Shown: positions 1 to 5,545, numbered from the stretch's first letter. The stretch is DNA of 7,220 nt from an uncultured Rikenellaceae bacterium (GCA_947074135.1 CAMTOL010000112.1:1-7220), one strand, 5' to 3'. Notes: generated from the letters alone by a model not told the origin. Numbers and translations are program-made.

Positions 1-2
1 AT

Positions 3-347
3 AATTATATAACTGAAATTTTCGTTTATCCTAATCATAAGCACTTTCAAACTATTGATTGTTCATTATATTCGCAAGATGGTTCGAGATTGATATGTTC
101 AGTAGAAAATACAAAAGATTTTGTTGTAGCAGATGGCACAATAGAAATTGAAGATAGTGCTTTTGGGGAATCAAGTATTAAATCATTAACACTACCAGCC
201 TCGATTAGAACAATAGACGAGGAAGAACTTGACTATTGTCTTAACCTGAAAGATATTTATATTCCAACCTTAGCTATGCAGCAACTTAATGAAGACTTTG
301 TAAAAAACATAAAGAGAAAATTCACACTGCATATTATTAGCGACTAA
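3..347 (+). CDS. BspA-like leucine-rich-repeat protein, C-terminal fragment
   Basis: The frame is open to the left edge, so the gene begins outside the window and only its last 114 residues are visible. A TTG at 90 could be read as a start, but the in-frame codons before it already encode repeat-like sequence (FQTIDCSLYSQDGSRLI), so the upstream part is coding. The visible part follows the BspA/LRR_5 pattern: a 'LYSxDGSRLI' turn, then a strand with 'VADGTIEIEDSAFG', then 'IKSLTLPASIRTID' and 'CLNLKDIYIP'. Such proteins are usually surface-exposed or secreted in Bacteroidota and are associated with adhesion or with binding host or microbial partners. The protein ends soon after the last repeat at a TAA, with no recognisable C-terminal sorting domain and no membrane segment. 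The family assignment is good; the ligand is unknown. Confidence 0.75.
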   Translation, partial: NYITEIFVYPNHKHFQTIDCSLYSQDGSRLICSVENTKDFVVADGTIEIEDSAFGESSIKSLTLPASIRTIDEEELDYCLNLKDIYIPTLAMQQLNEDFVKNIKRKFTLHIISD

Positions 348-368
348 TTATTAGTTGCTTTTCTTAAG

Positions 369-386
369 GATATTTTTGAAAATATC
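369..386. repeat. A/T-rich inverted repeat overlapping a promoter
   Basis: GATATTTT at 369-376 is mirrored exactly by AAAATATC at 379-386, with TG between. It covers the TTTG of the predicted -33 box of the downstream promoter, so it could be an operator. There is no T-run after it on either strand, so it is a poor terminator candidate for the LRR gene. A short A/T-rich palindrome can also arise by chance. Confidence 0.35.
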
Positions 387-404
387 TATGACTGTATATC
401 TTTG
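375..404 (+). promoter_or_regulatory. Bacteroidota-type promoter for the lipoprotein/HIRAN pair
   Basis: TTTG at 375-378 and TATCTTTG at 397-404 are separated by 18 bases. They match the Bacteroidota sigma-ABfr consensus (TTTG, about 19 bases, TAnnTTTG). Transcription would start near 409-412, giving a leader of about 65 bases before the lipoprotein start at 477. Confidence 0.65.
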
Positions 405-476
405 ACACAACCTGTCAAATAGTTGCCGTTCCTTTGTATCGAAAACAAAAGTCTAACTTTAAAAATACAAAGGAAA

Positions 477-1226
477 ATGAAAACAAAAATCTACCTAACT
501 ACACTCTTATCTGTGACCGTGCTTTCCATTAGTTGCTCGAAAACAGAAGATCAATCTATCCAAATTAAGACTCAATCCCCAATCACTCTTAATAGCAAGC
601 AATCGGAGAGAATTGAGGCTACTTCAGTTTCTAAGATTGTGTTTACAACCGAAAATGAGTTTAATGCCACAGTTTCTGACCTAGGTGTAGTTACAGCAAA
701 CTGTGTGGGCGAAACAATTATTAATCTGACAAACGGACACGAATCTGCATCAATTAATGTGGTTGTGGAACCTAGATACAACCTCTATCCAACGCCTAAT
801 AACAAGTGGGGAGCGACAAAAAATGAAGTAAAATCTATGTATGGTACTCCTAGTTCTGAAACGGCGTCTGGTTTTAGTTATGCCAATTATTCTGCGGCTG
901 CTCCTATTCTGTTGTTTCTTTTTGACGATAGTGGATCCTTATATTCTTCAGCTGTTCTAGTTAAAGCTTCCTACATTTCTAACTTGGCAGATTTTCTTCT
1001 TGAGAGATATGTCCCAATTAGTGTTGACTCTGATAATTATACAGCGGCTTTTGTCGATGGATTAACTGTTGAGAATATTAAAACAGGAGTTTTCCTTTCT
1101 GTGTATAACATTAGTTATGTTATGGTTCTCTATGTAGATGCTAAGTCAGCTTCTTCAAAAGCGATTGAGAAAGGCGAGATTTCTATTAATAAAATTGAGC
1201 AGTTATTAGAGGGGTTGACTCTTTAG
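477..1226 (+). CDS. Lipoprotein with N-terminal Ig-like (BIG2-type) domain
   Basis: The protein has 249 residues. The frame is open from 423, but ATG 477 is preferred because it starts directly on a lipoprotein signal peptide: Lys-2 and Lys-4, a hydrophobic stretch at about 5-16, and the lipobox SISC with Cys20 as the predicted lipidated residue. Residues of about 34-97 resemble a bacterial Ig-like BIG2 domain. The key segment is 'ATVSDLGVVTA' followed by 'GETIINL' and the closing strand 'ASINVVV', the usual order of a BIG2 fold. A C-terminal region of about 150 residues begins with 'WGATKNEVKSMYGTP', a W-G-x-(4)-V pattern I associate with uncharacterised Bacteroidota lipoproteins; it has no catalytic motif that I recognise. 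The protein is probably attached to the outer membrane. It lies 25 bases upstream of the HIRAN gene, with no terminator between. Function unknown. Confidence 0.8.
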   Translation: MKTKIYLTTLLSVTVLSISCSKTEDQSIQIKTQSPITLNSKQSERIEATSVSKIVFTTENEFNATVSDLGVVTANCVGETIINLTNGHESASINVVVEPRYNLYPTPNNKWGATKNEVKSMYGTPSSETASGFSYANYSAAAPILLFLFDDSGSLYSSAVLVKASYISNLADFLLERYVPISVDSDNYTAAFVDGLTVENIKTGVFLSVYNISYVMVLYVDAKSASSKAIEKGEISINKIEQLLEGLTL

Positions 1227-1251
1227 TTATTAATTAAATAAGTTACAAATA

Positions 1252-1575
1252 ATGAAAAATAGGCACTTTGCTCACTTTCAAATTGCTGGTTTCACCTACT
1301 GGGAAGGAGCAGTCATATTTAACGAACTCAAAATAGGTACTAAACTTTCGCTTGTGCAGGAGATTGACAATAAGTTTGATGCTTATGCGGTGGCGATATA
1401 CTACAAAGATTATAAACTTGGTTTTGTTCCTCGTGGCGAAAATCAAGAGATCAATAAATTTTTGGAACAAGGCTATACAGATATGTTCGAAGTTGTTATC
1501 AATAGGGTTACCCCTGATGTTGATCCCGAAGGGCAGATTGGGGTAGTTGTATTCCTAAAGCCAAATAAAAGGTAA
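1252..1575 (+). CDS. Stand-alone HIRAN-domain protein
   Basis: This is a small cytoplasmic protein of 107 residues with no signal peptide. Nearly the whole length is one HIRAN domain. The first strand is 'FQIAGFTYWEGA' (about 9-20). It is followed by 'LKIGTKLSLVQEIDNKFDAYAVAI' (26-49), which carries the typical G-x-x-(L/V)-x-L-(V)-x-E-x-(D)-N-x-(Y/F)-D-x-x-A-V-x-(I/V) signature, and then by 'KLGFVPRGENQEINKFLEQG' (54-73). HIRAN domains occur fused to SNF2-type helicases such as HLTF, where they bind 3' ends of single-stranded DNA, and as single-domain bacterial proteins. A nucleic-acid-binding or damage-sensing role is therefore inferred, not shown. ATG 1252 follows an A/T-rich leader 25 bases after the lipoprotein stop, and no separate promoter is visible, so co-transcription is likely. 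No nuclease or helicase domain is present. Confidence 0.82.
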   Translation: MKNRHFAHFQIAGFTYWEGAVIFNELKIGTKLSLVQEIDNKFDAYAVAIYYKDYKLGFVPRGENQEINKFLEQGYTDMFEVVINRVTPDVDPEGQIGVVVFLKPNKR

Positions 1576-1698
1576 CAAAATTGCAGCTATGGCATTGTTA
1601 ATAGTTATAGGTTTAGTTTTATGTGTGAAAATCTTTTAGATGTAAAAACAGTACCACTCGCTACGCCTCGCTCTGTTGTATATATTATTTATAATAGT
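1576..1698. other. Non-coding stretch downstream of the HIRAN gene
   Basis: With the following inverted repeats this forms a gene-free interval of about 300 bases (1576-1882) between convergent transcription units. I see no convincing coding frame, promoter or RNA gene in 1576-1698. The recognisable contents of the interval are the palindrome at 1699-1752 and the hairpin at 1836-1870. The bases between them (1753-1835) are unremarkable. Confidence 0.6.
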
Positions 1699-1752
1699 GA
1701 TTGCTTTTGAAAGGATGCAAGAGATATCTCCTGCATCCTTTCAAAAGCAATC
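1699..1752. terminator. 54-base near-perfect palindrome, possible bidirectional terminator
   Basis: The arm 1699-1719 is exactly reverse-complementary to 1732-1752 (21 of 21). After one A/C mismatch (1720/1731), the central GAGATATCTC (1721-1730) is itself a palindrome. The hairpin lies between a + strand unit ending at 1575 and a - strand unit ending near 1836, where a bidirectional terminator is expected. The inner GGATGCA/TGCATCC arms are followed by TTTC rather than a clean T-run, so termination is plausible but not textbook. The symmetry could instead mark a protein-binding site or a repeat element. Confidence 0.5.
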
Positions 1753-1835
1753 CTTTATATACCCCAAAAAATTCTTGCAAAAAACTGAACTACACTCTCT
1801 TTAGTCCTATATCGGCAAATGAGATCGCACTACCT

Positions 1836-1870
1836 AAAAAAAGCACTTACATAGCGATATGTAAGTGCTT
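1836..1870 (-). terminator. Intrinsic terminator of the fabH-tRNA unit
   Basis: On the minus strand AAGCACTTACATA (1870-1858) pairs perfectly with its complement (1853-1841) around a four-base loop, a 13-bp stem. Seven consecutive T residues (minus strand 1842-1836) follow, the first two lying inside the stem. It starts about a dozen bases after the 3' end of tRNA-Pro, so it ends the whole leftward transcript. Confidence 0.85.
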
Positions 1871-1882
1871 GACCTTGTGTAG

Positions 1883-1957
1883 TCGGGGTGACTAGATTCG
1901 AACTAGCGGCCACACGCCCCCCAGACGTGTACTCTAACCGGGCTGAGCTACACCCCG
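1883..1957 (-). tRNA. tRNA-Pro (anticodon GGG)
   Basis: The minus strand folds into a full cloverleaf. The acceptor arm CGGGGTG (1957-1951) pairs with CACCCCG (1890-1884), with discriminator A at 1883. The D arm is GCTC/GAGT. The anticodon stem CACGT/GCGTG closes a loop CTGGGGG, which places GGG at positions 34-36 and G at 37. The T arm is GCTAG-TTCGAAT-CTAGT. A first base of C is typical of bacterial tRNA-Pro. CCA is not encoded. It lies 67 bases after tRNA-Arg and just before a strong terminator, so it is probably processed from a longer transcript. Confidence 0.95.
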
Positions 1958-2024
1958 TTTCTCTTCGTAAAACCAGCGAATATCTTCCCCAAAATTTTAC
2001 CCGAAAAATTATTGTATTCTACTG

Positions 2025-2096
2025 TAGCCGCTCCGAGACTCGAACTCGAATCTGAAGTTTAGGAAACTTCCGTTCTATCCCTTGAACTAAGCAGCC
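2025..2096 (-). tRNA. tRNA-Arg (anticodon CCT)
   Basis: The acceptor GGCTGCT (2096-2090) pairs with AGCGGCT (2032-2026), including G-U pairs at 1-72 and 4-69, with discriminator A at 2025. The D arm is GTTC/GAAC. The anticodon stem GAAGT/ACTTC closes a loop TTCCTAA, giving anticodon CCT, which reads AGG. The T arm TCGAG-TTCGAGT-CTCGG has one wobble pair. CCA is not encoded. The gene is 72 bases long and complete. A truncated copy of its 5' part lies upstream of it at 2155-2182. No promoter of the TAnnTTTG type is visible between it and fabH, so read-through from fabH is the likely source of transcription. Confidence 0.93.
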
Positions 2097-2116
2097 AATT
2101 CCTTTTTTATTTGTAC

Positions 2117-2160
2117 GGCAACTAAAGTTGCCTTGAAGATCGAACGCTCGTTCGCGTTCG
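2117..2160. repeat. Two adjacent hairpins between fabH and tRNA-Arg
   Basis: GGCAACT at 2117-2123 pairs with AGTTGCC at 2126-2132. CGAACG at 2141-2146 is followed by two CGTTCG copies, at 2149-2154 and 2155-2160, so it can pair with either. Neither hairpin is followed by a T-run on either strand, so they do not look like terminators. They fill the space between the truncated and the intact tRNA-Arg copies. Confidence 0.55.
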
Positions 2161-2182
2161 TCCCTTGAACTAAGCAGCCAAT
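2155..2182 (-). pseudogene. Truncated copy of the tRNA-Arg 5' half
   Basis: Positions 2161-2182 are identical over 22 bases to 2078-2099, which covers the 5' flank, acceptor strand and part of the D arm of tRNA-Arg. The similarity continues for six more bases (CGTTCG against CGTTCTA) with a small gap, so the D stem GTTC/GAAC is also kept. After that the anticodon arm is missing and is replaced by the CGAACG hairpin. It cannot be a functional tRNA. It is either a duplication remnant or an attachment-site-like scar. Confidence 0.7.
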
Positions 2183-2196
2183 CTTGCAATTATCAA

Positions 2197-3207
2197 TTAT
2201 TTATGCATTGTAGCACCATCGTAGGCCCACTTAACATAAATCGCTCCCCAAGTAAATCCTCCGCCAAATGCCGCCAATACCAAGTTGTCGCCCTTGTTTA
2301 ACCTCTGCTCATAATCCCATAAACACAAAGGAATTGTCGCTGCTGTAGTATTACCATACTTCTGGATATTGACCATACAACGCTCGCTAGGCAGTCCCAT
2401 ACGGTTCGCAACAGCATCTATAATACGCATATTAGCTTGATGTGGTACTAAATAACGAATATCCTCAGAACCTAAATTATTGCGCTGCATAACCTCTACT
2501 GATACATCGGCCATATTTGAAACAGCTGCCTTGAATACAGTCTGACCCTCTTGATGAACATAATGCATCTTTTCTCGAATTGTATGCTCGCTTGATGGAT
2601 GTAGAGAACCTCCCCCAAGCATATATAGATGTTGAGCTCCACGTCCATCTGAATGTAATGAAGCATCTAATATTCCATATCCATCGGTCGATGGCTCAAG
2701 TAAAACAGCTGCTGCTGCATCACCAAAAATTGGGCAAGTGGTTCTGTCGGTGTAATCGGTAATAGCTGACATCTTATCGGCACCAATTACTACAACCTTC
2801 TTCTGCATTCCGCTCATAATATACTGAGCAGCTGTGTTGAGAGCAAACAAAAAACCACTACACGCAGCTGACATATCGAAACAAAAAGCGTTCGTCATTC
2901 CTGTCTGAAATGCAATTAAATTTGCGGTACTCGGAAAAAACATATCTGGAGTGACAGTCGCACAAATTACAAGACCAACTTCTGTTGGATCGACACCAGT
3001 CTTCTCTAACAAATCGTTTACAGCGCGAATCCCCATATATGAGGTGCCTTTGCCTTCGCCCTTGAGTATGTGACGAGTTTTGATACCAATGCGGGTCATT
3101 ATCCATTCATCGGTAGTATCAACTAGTTTCGACAACTCCTCATTGTCTAGAATATAGTCAGGTACATACGCACCCACGCCAGTTATTGCAGCCGTTATTT
3201 TTGACAT
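2197..3207 (-). CDS. fabH: Beta-ketoacyl-ACP synthase III (FabH)
   Basis: A cytoplasmic thiolase-fold enzyme that starts fatty-acid synthesis by condensing an acyl-CoA, usually acetyl-CoA or a branched starter, with malonyl-ACP to give a 3-ketoacyl-ACP. At 336 residues it is of normal family length. The catalytic triad is intact: Cys116 in 'DMSAACSGF', His256 in 'VPHQANMRI', and Asn286 in '[11 protein letters not shown]'. Also present are the N-terminal '[16 protein letters not shown]' (31-46), which carries the Trp and Arg that contact CoA, and the C-terminal '[17 protein letters not shown]'. The ATG start at 3207 follows an A-rich leader and gives the expected N-terminus with the first beta strand '[13 protein letters not shown]'. 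It lies 91 bases downstream of plsX on the same strand, in the conserved yceD-rpmF-plsX-fabH order. I see no own promoter in that gap, so co-transcription with plsX is the simplest reading. Confidence 0.97.
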   Translation of the reverse strand: MSKITAAITGVGAYVPDYILDNEELSKLVDTTDEWIMTRIGIKTRHILKGEGKGTSYMGIRAVNDLLEKTGVDPTEVGLVICATVTPDMFFPSTANLIAFQTGMTNAFCFDMSAACSGFLFALNTAAQYIMSGMQKKVVVIGADKMSAITDYTDRTTCPIFGDAAAAVLLEPSTDGYGILDASLHSDGRGAQHLYMLGGGSLHPSSEHTIREKMHYVHQEGQTVFKAAVSNMADVSVEVMQRNNLGSEDIRYLVPHQANMRIIDAVANRMGLPSERCMVNIQKYGNTTAATIPLCLWDYEQRLNKGDNLVLAAFGGGFTWGAIYVKWAYDGATMHK

Positions 3208-3298
3208 CTTTTTTGCTTTTTTTGTTAATTACGCACCTATCCAAACTATTAATCTGCTTTTGGTAACTCTCAAAAGTTCTTGCTCTAACAGAAACTAT

Positions 3299-4225
3299 TT
3301 AGAATAGCTGCTTAAATTTCTCAATTATACCGCTCTTGACGCTCTTCTGAGTAGCAAGTACCATATTACATATTGCTGTGGCACTTGATGCTCCGTGACC
3401 GATAACAACCGTCTTGTTGATTCCCAATACAGGAGTGCCGCCCACAACTTCGTAGTTCATCGAATCTATGTATGGCAAATTAACTCCCTCTGGTTTAAGA
3501 GTTTCGTAAAGACTTTCGAGTAATTTTAAAAGAATATTGCCGATAAATCCATCGCAGATTATTACATCAGCTACCTCGCCATCTAATAGATGTTTGCCCT
3601 CTATATTGCCCACAAAGTTAATATCCTTAACCTCCTTAAGCAATTCAAAAGTAGCCTTGGCAGTTAAATTACCCTTGCCCTCTTCGCTACCAATATTGAG
3701 CAGTGCAACTCTTGGGTTCTCGATTCCGCAGATTTGCTGTGCATAAATACTACCCATTGAACCATACTGAGCCAAAACCTCAGGCTTGCAATCGGCATTT
3801 AATCCCACGTCTAAAAGAGTGATAGGCGTTCCTTTGGTGCTAAGATAATGTGTTGCAATTGTTGGGCGTGTGATGCCCTCGATTGCTTTGATTACGTACA
3901 TCGAACCCACCATCATTGCGCCAGTCGAACCAGCAGATGCAAAACCATCGATTTTACCCCCTGCCAACCCCATAAATCCACGAACGATACTCGAATTGGG
4001 CTTCTTCTTAAATGCCTCGGCTGGATGATCGCCCATCTCGATAGTTTCGGGACAGTCAACAATCTCGATGCCACTATTCTCAGGAAGATATTTTTGTATC
4101 TCTGACTTTACGCCATACAAAACTATCTCAACGTCTGAGTCGATTTTTCCCTTAGCGATAAGGGCTCCTTCAACTACAACGCTAGGGGCATAGTCGCCTC
4201 CCATTGCATCAATACCTATTCTCAT
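3299..4225 (-). CDS. plsX: Phosphate acyltransferase PlsX
   Basis: PlsX converts acyl-ACP and phosphate into acyl-phosphate, the donor used by PlsY in the first step of phosphatidic-acid synthesis; it is a peripheral membrane or cytoplasmic protein. The frame is open further, to 4285, but ATG 4225 is chosen because it begins exactly at the family's N-terminal motif 'MRIGIDAMGGDYAP'; the 20 extra residues do not resemble the family. The resulting 308 residues are usual for Bacteroidota and somewhat shorter than in Escherichia coli. Conserved blocks are 'MGDHPAEAFKKKPNSSI' (64-80), 'FASAGSTGAMMVG' (95-107), 'LLDVGLNADCKPE' (137-149), 'LLNIGSEEGKGN' (175-186), 'IEGKHLLDGEVADVIICDGF' (208-227) and 'GHGASSATAI' (276-285). 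All are intact. It lies between rpmF and fabH on the same strand. The 123-base gap to rpmF contains a long stem-loop. Confidence 0.97.
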   Translation of the reverse strand: MRIGIDAMGGDYAPSVVVEGALIAKGKIDSDVEIVLYGVKSEIQKYLPENSGIEIVDCPETIEMGDHPAEAFKKKPNSSIVRGFMGLAGGKIDGFASAGSTGAMMVGSMYVIKAIEGITRPTIATHYLSTKGTPITLLDVGLNADCKPEVLAQYGSMGSIYAQQICGIENPRVALLNIGSEEGKGNLTAKATFELLKEVKDINFVGNIEGKHLLDGEVADVIICDGFIGNILLKLLESLYETLKPEGVNLPYIDSMNYEVVGGTPVLGINKTVVIGHGASSATAICNMVLATQKSVKSGIIEKFKQLF

Positions 4226-4284
4226 CACTTTTAAACGGTTAGTTTTGAAAAATGTAAGTTTTATTGCCTCTGTGCAGTAAAACA

Positions 4285-4340
4285 AATATGACGTAAAAGT
4301 CTAACGTAACCAAATGATTAGTCAACTTTTACGCCATATT
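4285..4340 (-). promoter_or_regulatory. Long intergenic stem-loop between rpmF and plsX
   Basis: The arms 4285-4300 and 4325-4340 are 16 bases each and complementary except at one position (4291/4334). In the minus-strand RNA, which is the transcribed one, that position is a G-U wobble, so the stem is continuous. In plus-strand RNA it would be an A-C mismatch. The inner bases 4301-4304 and 4318-4321 (CTAA/TTAG) can add four pairs. The stem is followed on the minus strand by a loose T-rich stretch (TGTTTTACTG). It may be a partial terminator, an RNase processing site, or a stabiliser of the rpmF mRNA end. Confidence 0.55.
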
Positions 4341-4348
4341 CTAATAAG

Positions 4349-4528
4349 TTAGGCTTTAACTTCGATAGCTTGTTTGCCACGATAGTAACCGCACTCTGGA
4401 CATACTCTGTGTAGTAGAGTTGCCGAACCGCAGTTTGAGCAAACACCAATTGTTGGAGCTACTGCTTTGTAGTGAGTACGACGTTTATCACGGCGAGTCG
4501 AACTGATTTTGTGTTTAGGATGTGCCAT
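4349..4528 (-). CDS. rpmF: 50S ribosomal protein L32 (bL32)
   Basis: Translating the minus strand from ATG 4528 gives a basic protein of 59 residues ending at TAA 4349. It begins '[20 protein letters not shown]', the characteristic bL32 N-terminus with the P-K-x-K-x-S-x-(S/T)-R-R-x-x-R-R pattern. It contains a four-cysteine zinc ribbon: Cys30 and Cys33 in 'CSNCG', Cys43 and Cys46 in 'CPECG'. All four cysteines being present marks the zinc-binding form rather than the cysteine-free paralogue used by some bacteria under zinc shortage. It follows yceD by 25 bases on the same strand, preceded by an A-rich leader, and stands upstream of plsX, the usual bacterial arrangement. L32 is a component of the large ribosomal subunit. 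Confidence 0.98.
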   Translation of the reverse strand: MAHPKHKISSTRRDKRRTHYKAVAPTIGVCSNCGSATLLHRVCPECGYYRGKQAIEVKA

Positions 4529-4553
4529 TTTTTTGTTTAATTATGTTTATTCT

Positions 4554-5024
4554 TTAAAAATCTTCTGATTCTGGTTCAGTGCTTACTAAATATTTTAACG
4601 CGTCGGCGTTACAATCCTCGCGAGAGAGGTGAACTCTCTGCAGTGGAAGACCTAATATAATACTCTCATATATCCACTCACTCAAATCCAACTTCGATTC
4701 GCGAGGCGAAAGCCAAATTATATCGCCATCGTAATCTCCCTGCTCATCAGTTAATTTTACTATCACTCCGCCCTCGAAATCAACGGGCTGTGAATACATA
4801 TCAAGGCAACGATCGCATTCAAGTTCAACTTTTCCTGAAATTTTAACAAAAAGTTCCATAAATGAGGAGTTTTTTGTCAATTCTATCTCGATTTTTCCCT
4901 CTCCACTCTCAATTCCACTCTCAGGAAATAGCGCAAATAAATCGCTTTCGAAATCGAACGTAAAGCAGTGATTACCATTGGATAACCCTTGGTAGTCGAT
5001 GCTGTATTTATCTCGTGTTGCCAT
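4554..5024 (-). CDS. yceD: DUF177 / YceD-family protein
   Basis: A protein of 156 residues from ATG 5024. The frame runs five codons further to a TTG at 5039, but that codon lies inside the predicted -7 promoter box, so the ATG is preferred. The family signature is 'KVELECDRCLDMYSQPVD' (about 65-82) with Cys70 and Cys73 in a C-x-x-C pair, followed by the acidic segment 'DEQGDYDGDIIWLSPRES' and the helical 'LDLSEWIYESIILGLPL', typical of DUF177. Members are encoded next to rpmF in many bacteria and have been linked to 23S rRNA accumulation and large-subunit assembly; the biochemical role is not settled. It is the first gene of the leftward yceD-rpmF-plsX-fabH cluster. The C-terminus is acidic (TEPESEDF). 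Family membership is clear from motif and context; the symbol follows the E. coli name. Confidence 0.9.
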   Translation of the reverse strand: MATRDKYSIDYQGLSNGNHCFTFDFESDLFALFPESGIESGEGKIEIELTKNSSFMELFVKISGKVELECDRCLDMYSQPVDFEGGVIVKLTDEQGDYDGDIIWLSPRESKLDLSEWIYESIILGLPLQRVHLSREDCNADALKYLVSTEPESEDF

Positions 5025-5036
5025 ATATTGAGCCTG

Positions 5037-5067
5037 CAAATTTAATACTTTTTATTTATTTCACAAA
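5037..5067 (-). promoter_or_regulatory. Promoter of the yceD-rpmF-plsX-fabH cluster
   Basis: On the minus strand TTTG (5067-5064) is followed after 19 bases by TAAATTTG (5044-5037), a full match to the Bacteroidota consensus. Transcription should begin a few bases after 5037, around 5033-5030, so the leader before ATG 5024 would be only about 6-9 bases. This is the only consensus promoter I find for the whole leftward cluster. Confidence 0.65.
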
Positions 5068-5081
5068 ATTTTAACTCATTA

Positions 5082-5146
5082 ACTCATAGTAGTTATACTG
5101 CTGAGTTCGGTGTTCTGCCTTTGGAGTGAGCGCATAATCGCTCTCT
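5082..5146. other. Two hairpins in the divergent intergenic region
   Basis: The yceD-btuG divergent gap (5025-5626) holds the two opposed promoters, the riboswitch and this segment. ACTCATAGTA (5082-5091) can pair with TACTGCTGAGT (5096-5106) around GTTA, with one wobble and one bulged base. GAGCG (5128-5132) pairs with CGCTC (5139-5143), extended by AG/CT after one mismatch. It lies upstream of both promoters (behind the minus one and before the plus one), so it should not be in either mRNA leader. There is no T-run. The bases from 5147 to 5227 are A/T-rich and otherwise featureless. Possible roles are an operator or a small RNA; neither is shown. Confidence 0.3.
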
Positions 5147-5227
5147 AAACTAAAAACGAAAAATAGTGATTGTTGTTGTTATTTGTGTCGATTATTATTA
5201 AATATATAGAGAAAAAAAACATAATAT

Positions 5228-5257
5228 TTTGCGAAAATAAAAAAAGGCGTATCTTTG
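5228..5257 (+). promoter_or_regulatory. Promoter of the riboswitch-btuG unit
   Basis: TTTG at 5228-5231 and TATCTTTG at 5250-5257 are separated by 18 bases, one of the clearest Bacteroidota promoters in the window. Transcription would begin near 5261-5264, giving a leader of about 365 bases that contains the whole cobalamin riboswitch. Confidence 0.75.
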
Positions 5258-5324
5258 CCCTACCAAAAGAGCCAAATAAAAGTATGAGGCGATTTTGTTC
5301 AAGTTCATTACAAGTATTAAACTA

Positions 5325-5545
5325 AAGTATGGTCGCTCAAATTGTTCTGCAAATAAACAGAGCAATAAAGCGATAATAGGGAATACGGTGTAAGTCCGTA
5401 ACAGTACCCGCTGCTGTAACTCTTTTTTGCGACTAAGAACGCAAATATCTCTAGACTTTACCACTGTCGAACGTAGCCTCTTGTGCTACCGATGGGAAGG
5501 TGTTTAGAGTGAAAAGGAAGAGAAGTCAGAAGACCTGCCAAACTT
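5325..5545 (+). promoter_or_regulatory. Cobalamin (B12) riboswitch
   Basis: The conserved core of the adenosylcobalamin-type aptamer is readable in order: ATAGGGAAT (5376-5384), the P5 hairpin ACGG...CCGT (5385-5399) with the usual TGTAAGT loop, ACAGTACCCGCTGCTGTAAC (5401-5420), a TTTGCG/CGCAAA hairpin (5426-5445), a GTAGC/GCTAC hairpin (about 5473-5489), GATGGGAAGG (5491-5500), and the terminal B12-box end GTCAGAAGACCTGCC (5525-5539). The 5' limit is uncertain because P1 is not conserved; the GGTCGC at 5331 is the likely start of the core. In Bacteroidota such switches repress B12-uptake genes when cobalamin is plentiful. Here the gene controlled is the BtuG-like lipoprotein 80 bases downstream. 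Confidence 0.93.

Noticed and set aside
423..476. Upstream extension of the lipoprotein gene
   Set aside because: Using it would bury the signal peptide 18 residues inside the protein. ATG 477 places it at the N-terminus with a lipobox at Cys20.
1243..1470. Minus-strand frame opposite the HIRAN gene, and a plus-strand alternative frame at 1352-1546
   Set aside because: The HIRAN signature in the 1252-1575 frame is clear, and the two other frames show no family motifs.
1641..1752. Possible CRISPR or tandem-repeat array
   Set aside because: The repetition is a single inverted repeat. There are no regularly spaced direct repeats here or elsewhere in the window.
1701..1895. Plus-strand open frame of 64 codons
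   Set aside because: It runs through the palindrome, the minus-strand terminator and the 3' end of tRNA-Pro, and the product resembles no protein family.
2858..3106. Cysteine-rich minus-strand frame inside fabH
   Set aside because: It is a shifted reading of fabH codons, and the FabH frame is complete with its catalytic triad.
4226..4285. Upstream 20-codon extension of plsX
   Set aside because: The family N-terminus begins exactly at ATG 4225, and the extension overlaps the intergenic region by the stem-loop and resembles no PlsX sequence.
5198..5464. Minus-strand open frame of 88 codons with hydrophobic stretches
   Set aside because: It lies antisense to the btuG promoter and cobalamin riboswitch, whose conserved RNA elements explain the sequence. 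The hydrophobic look comes from A/T-rich DNA read backwards.
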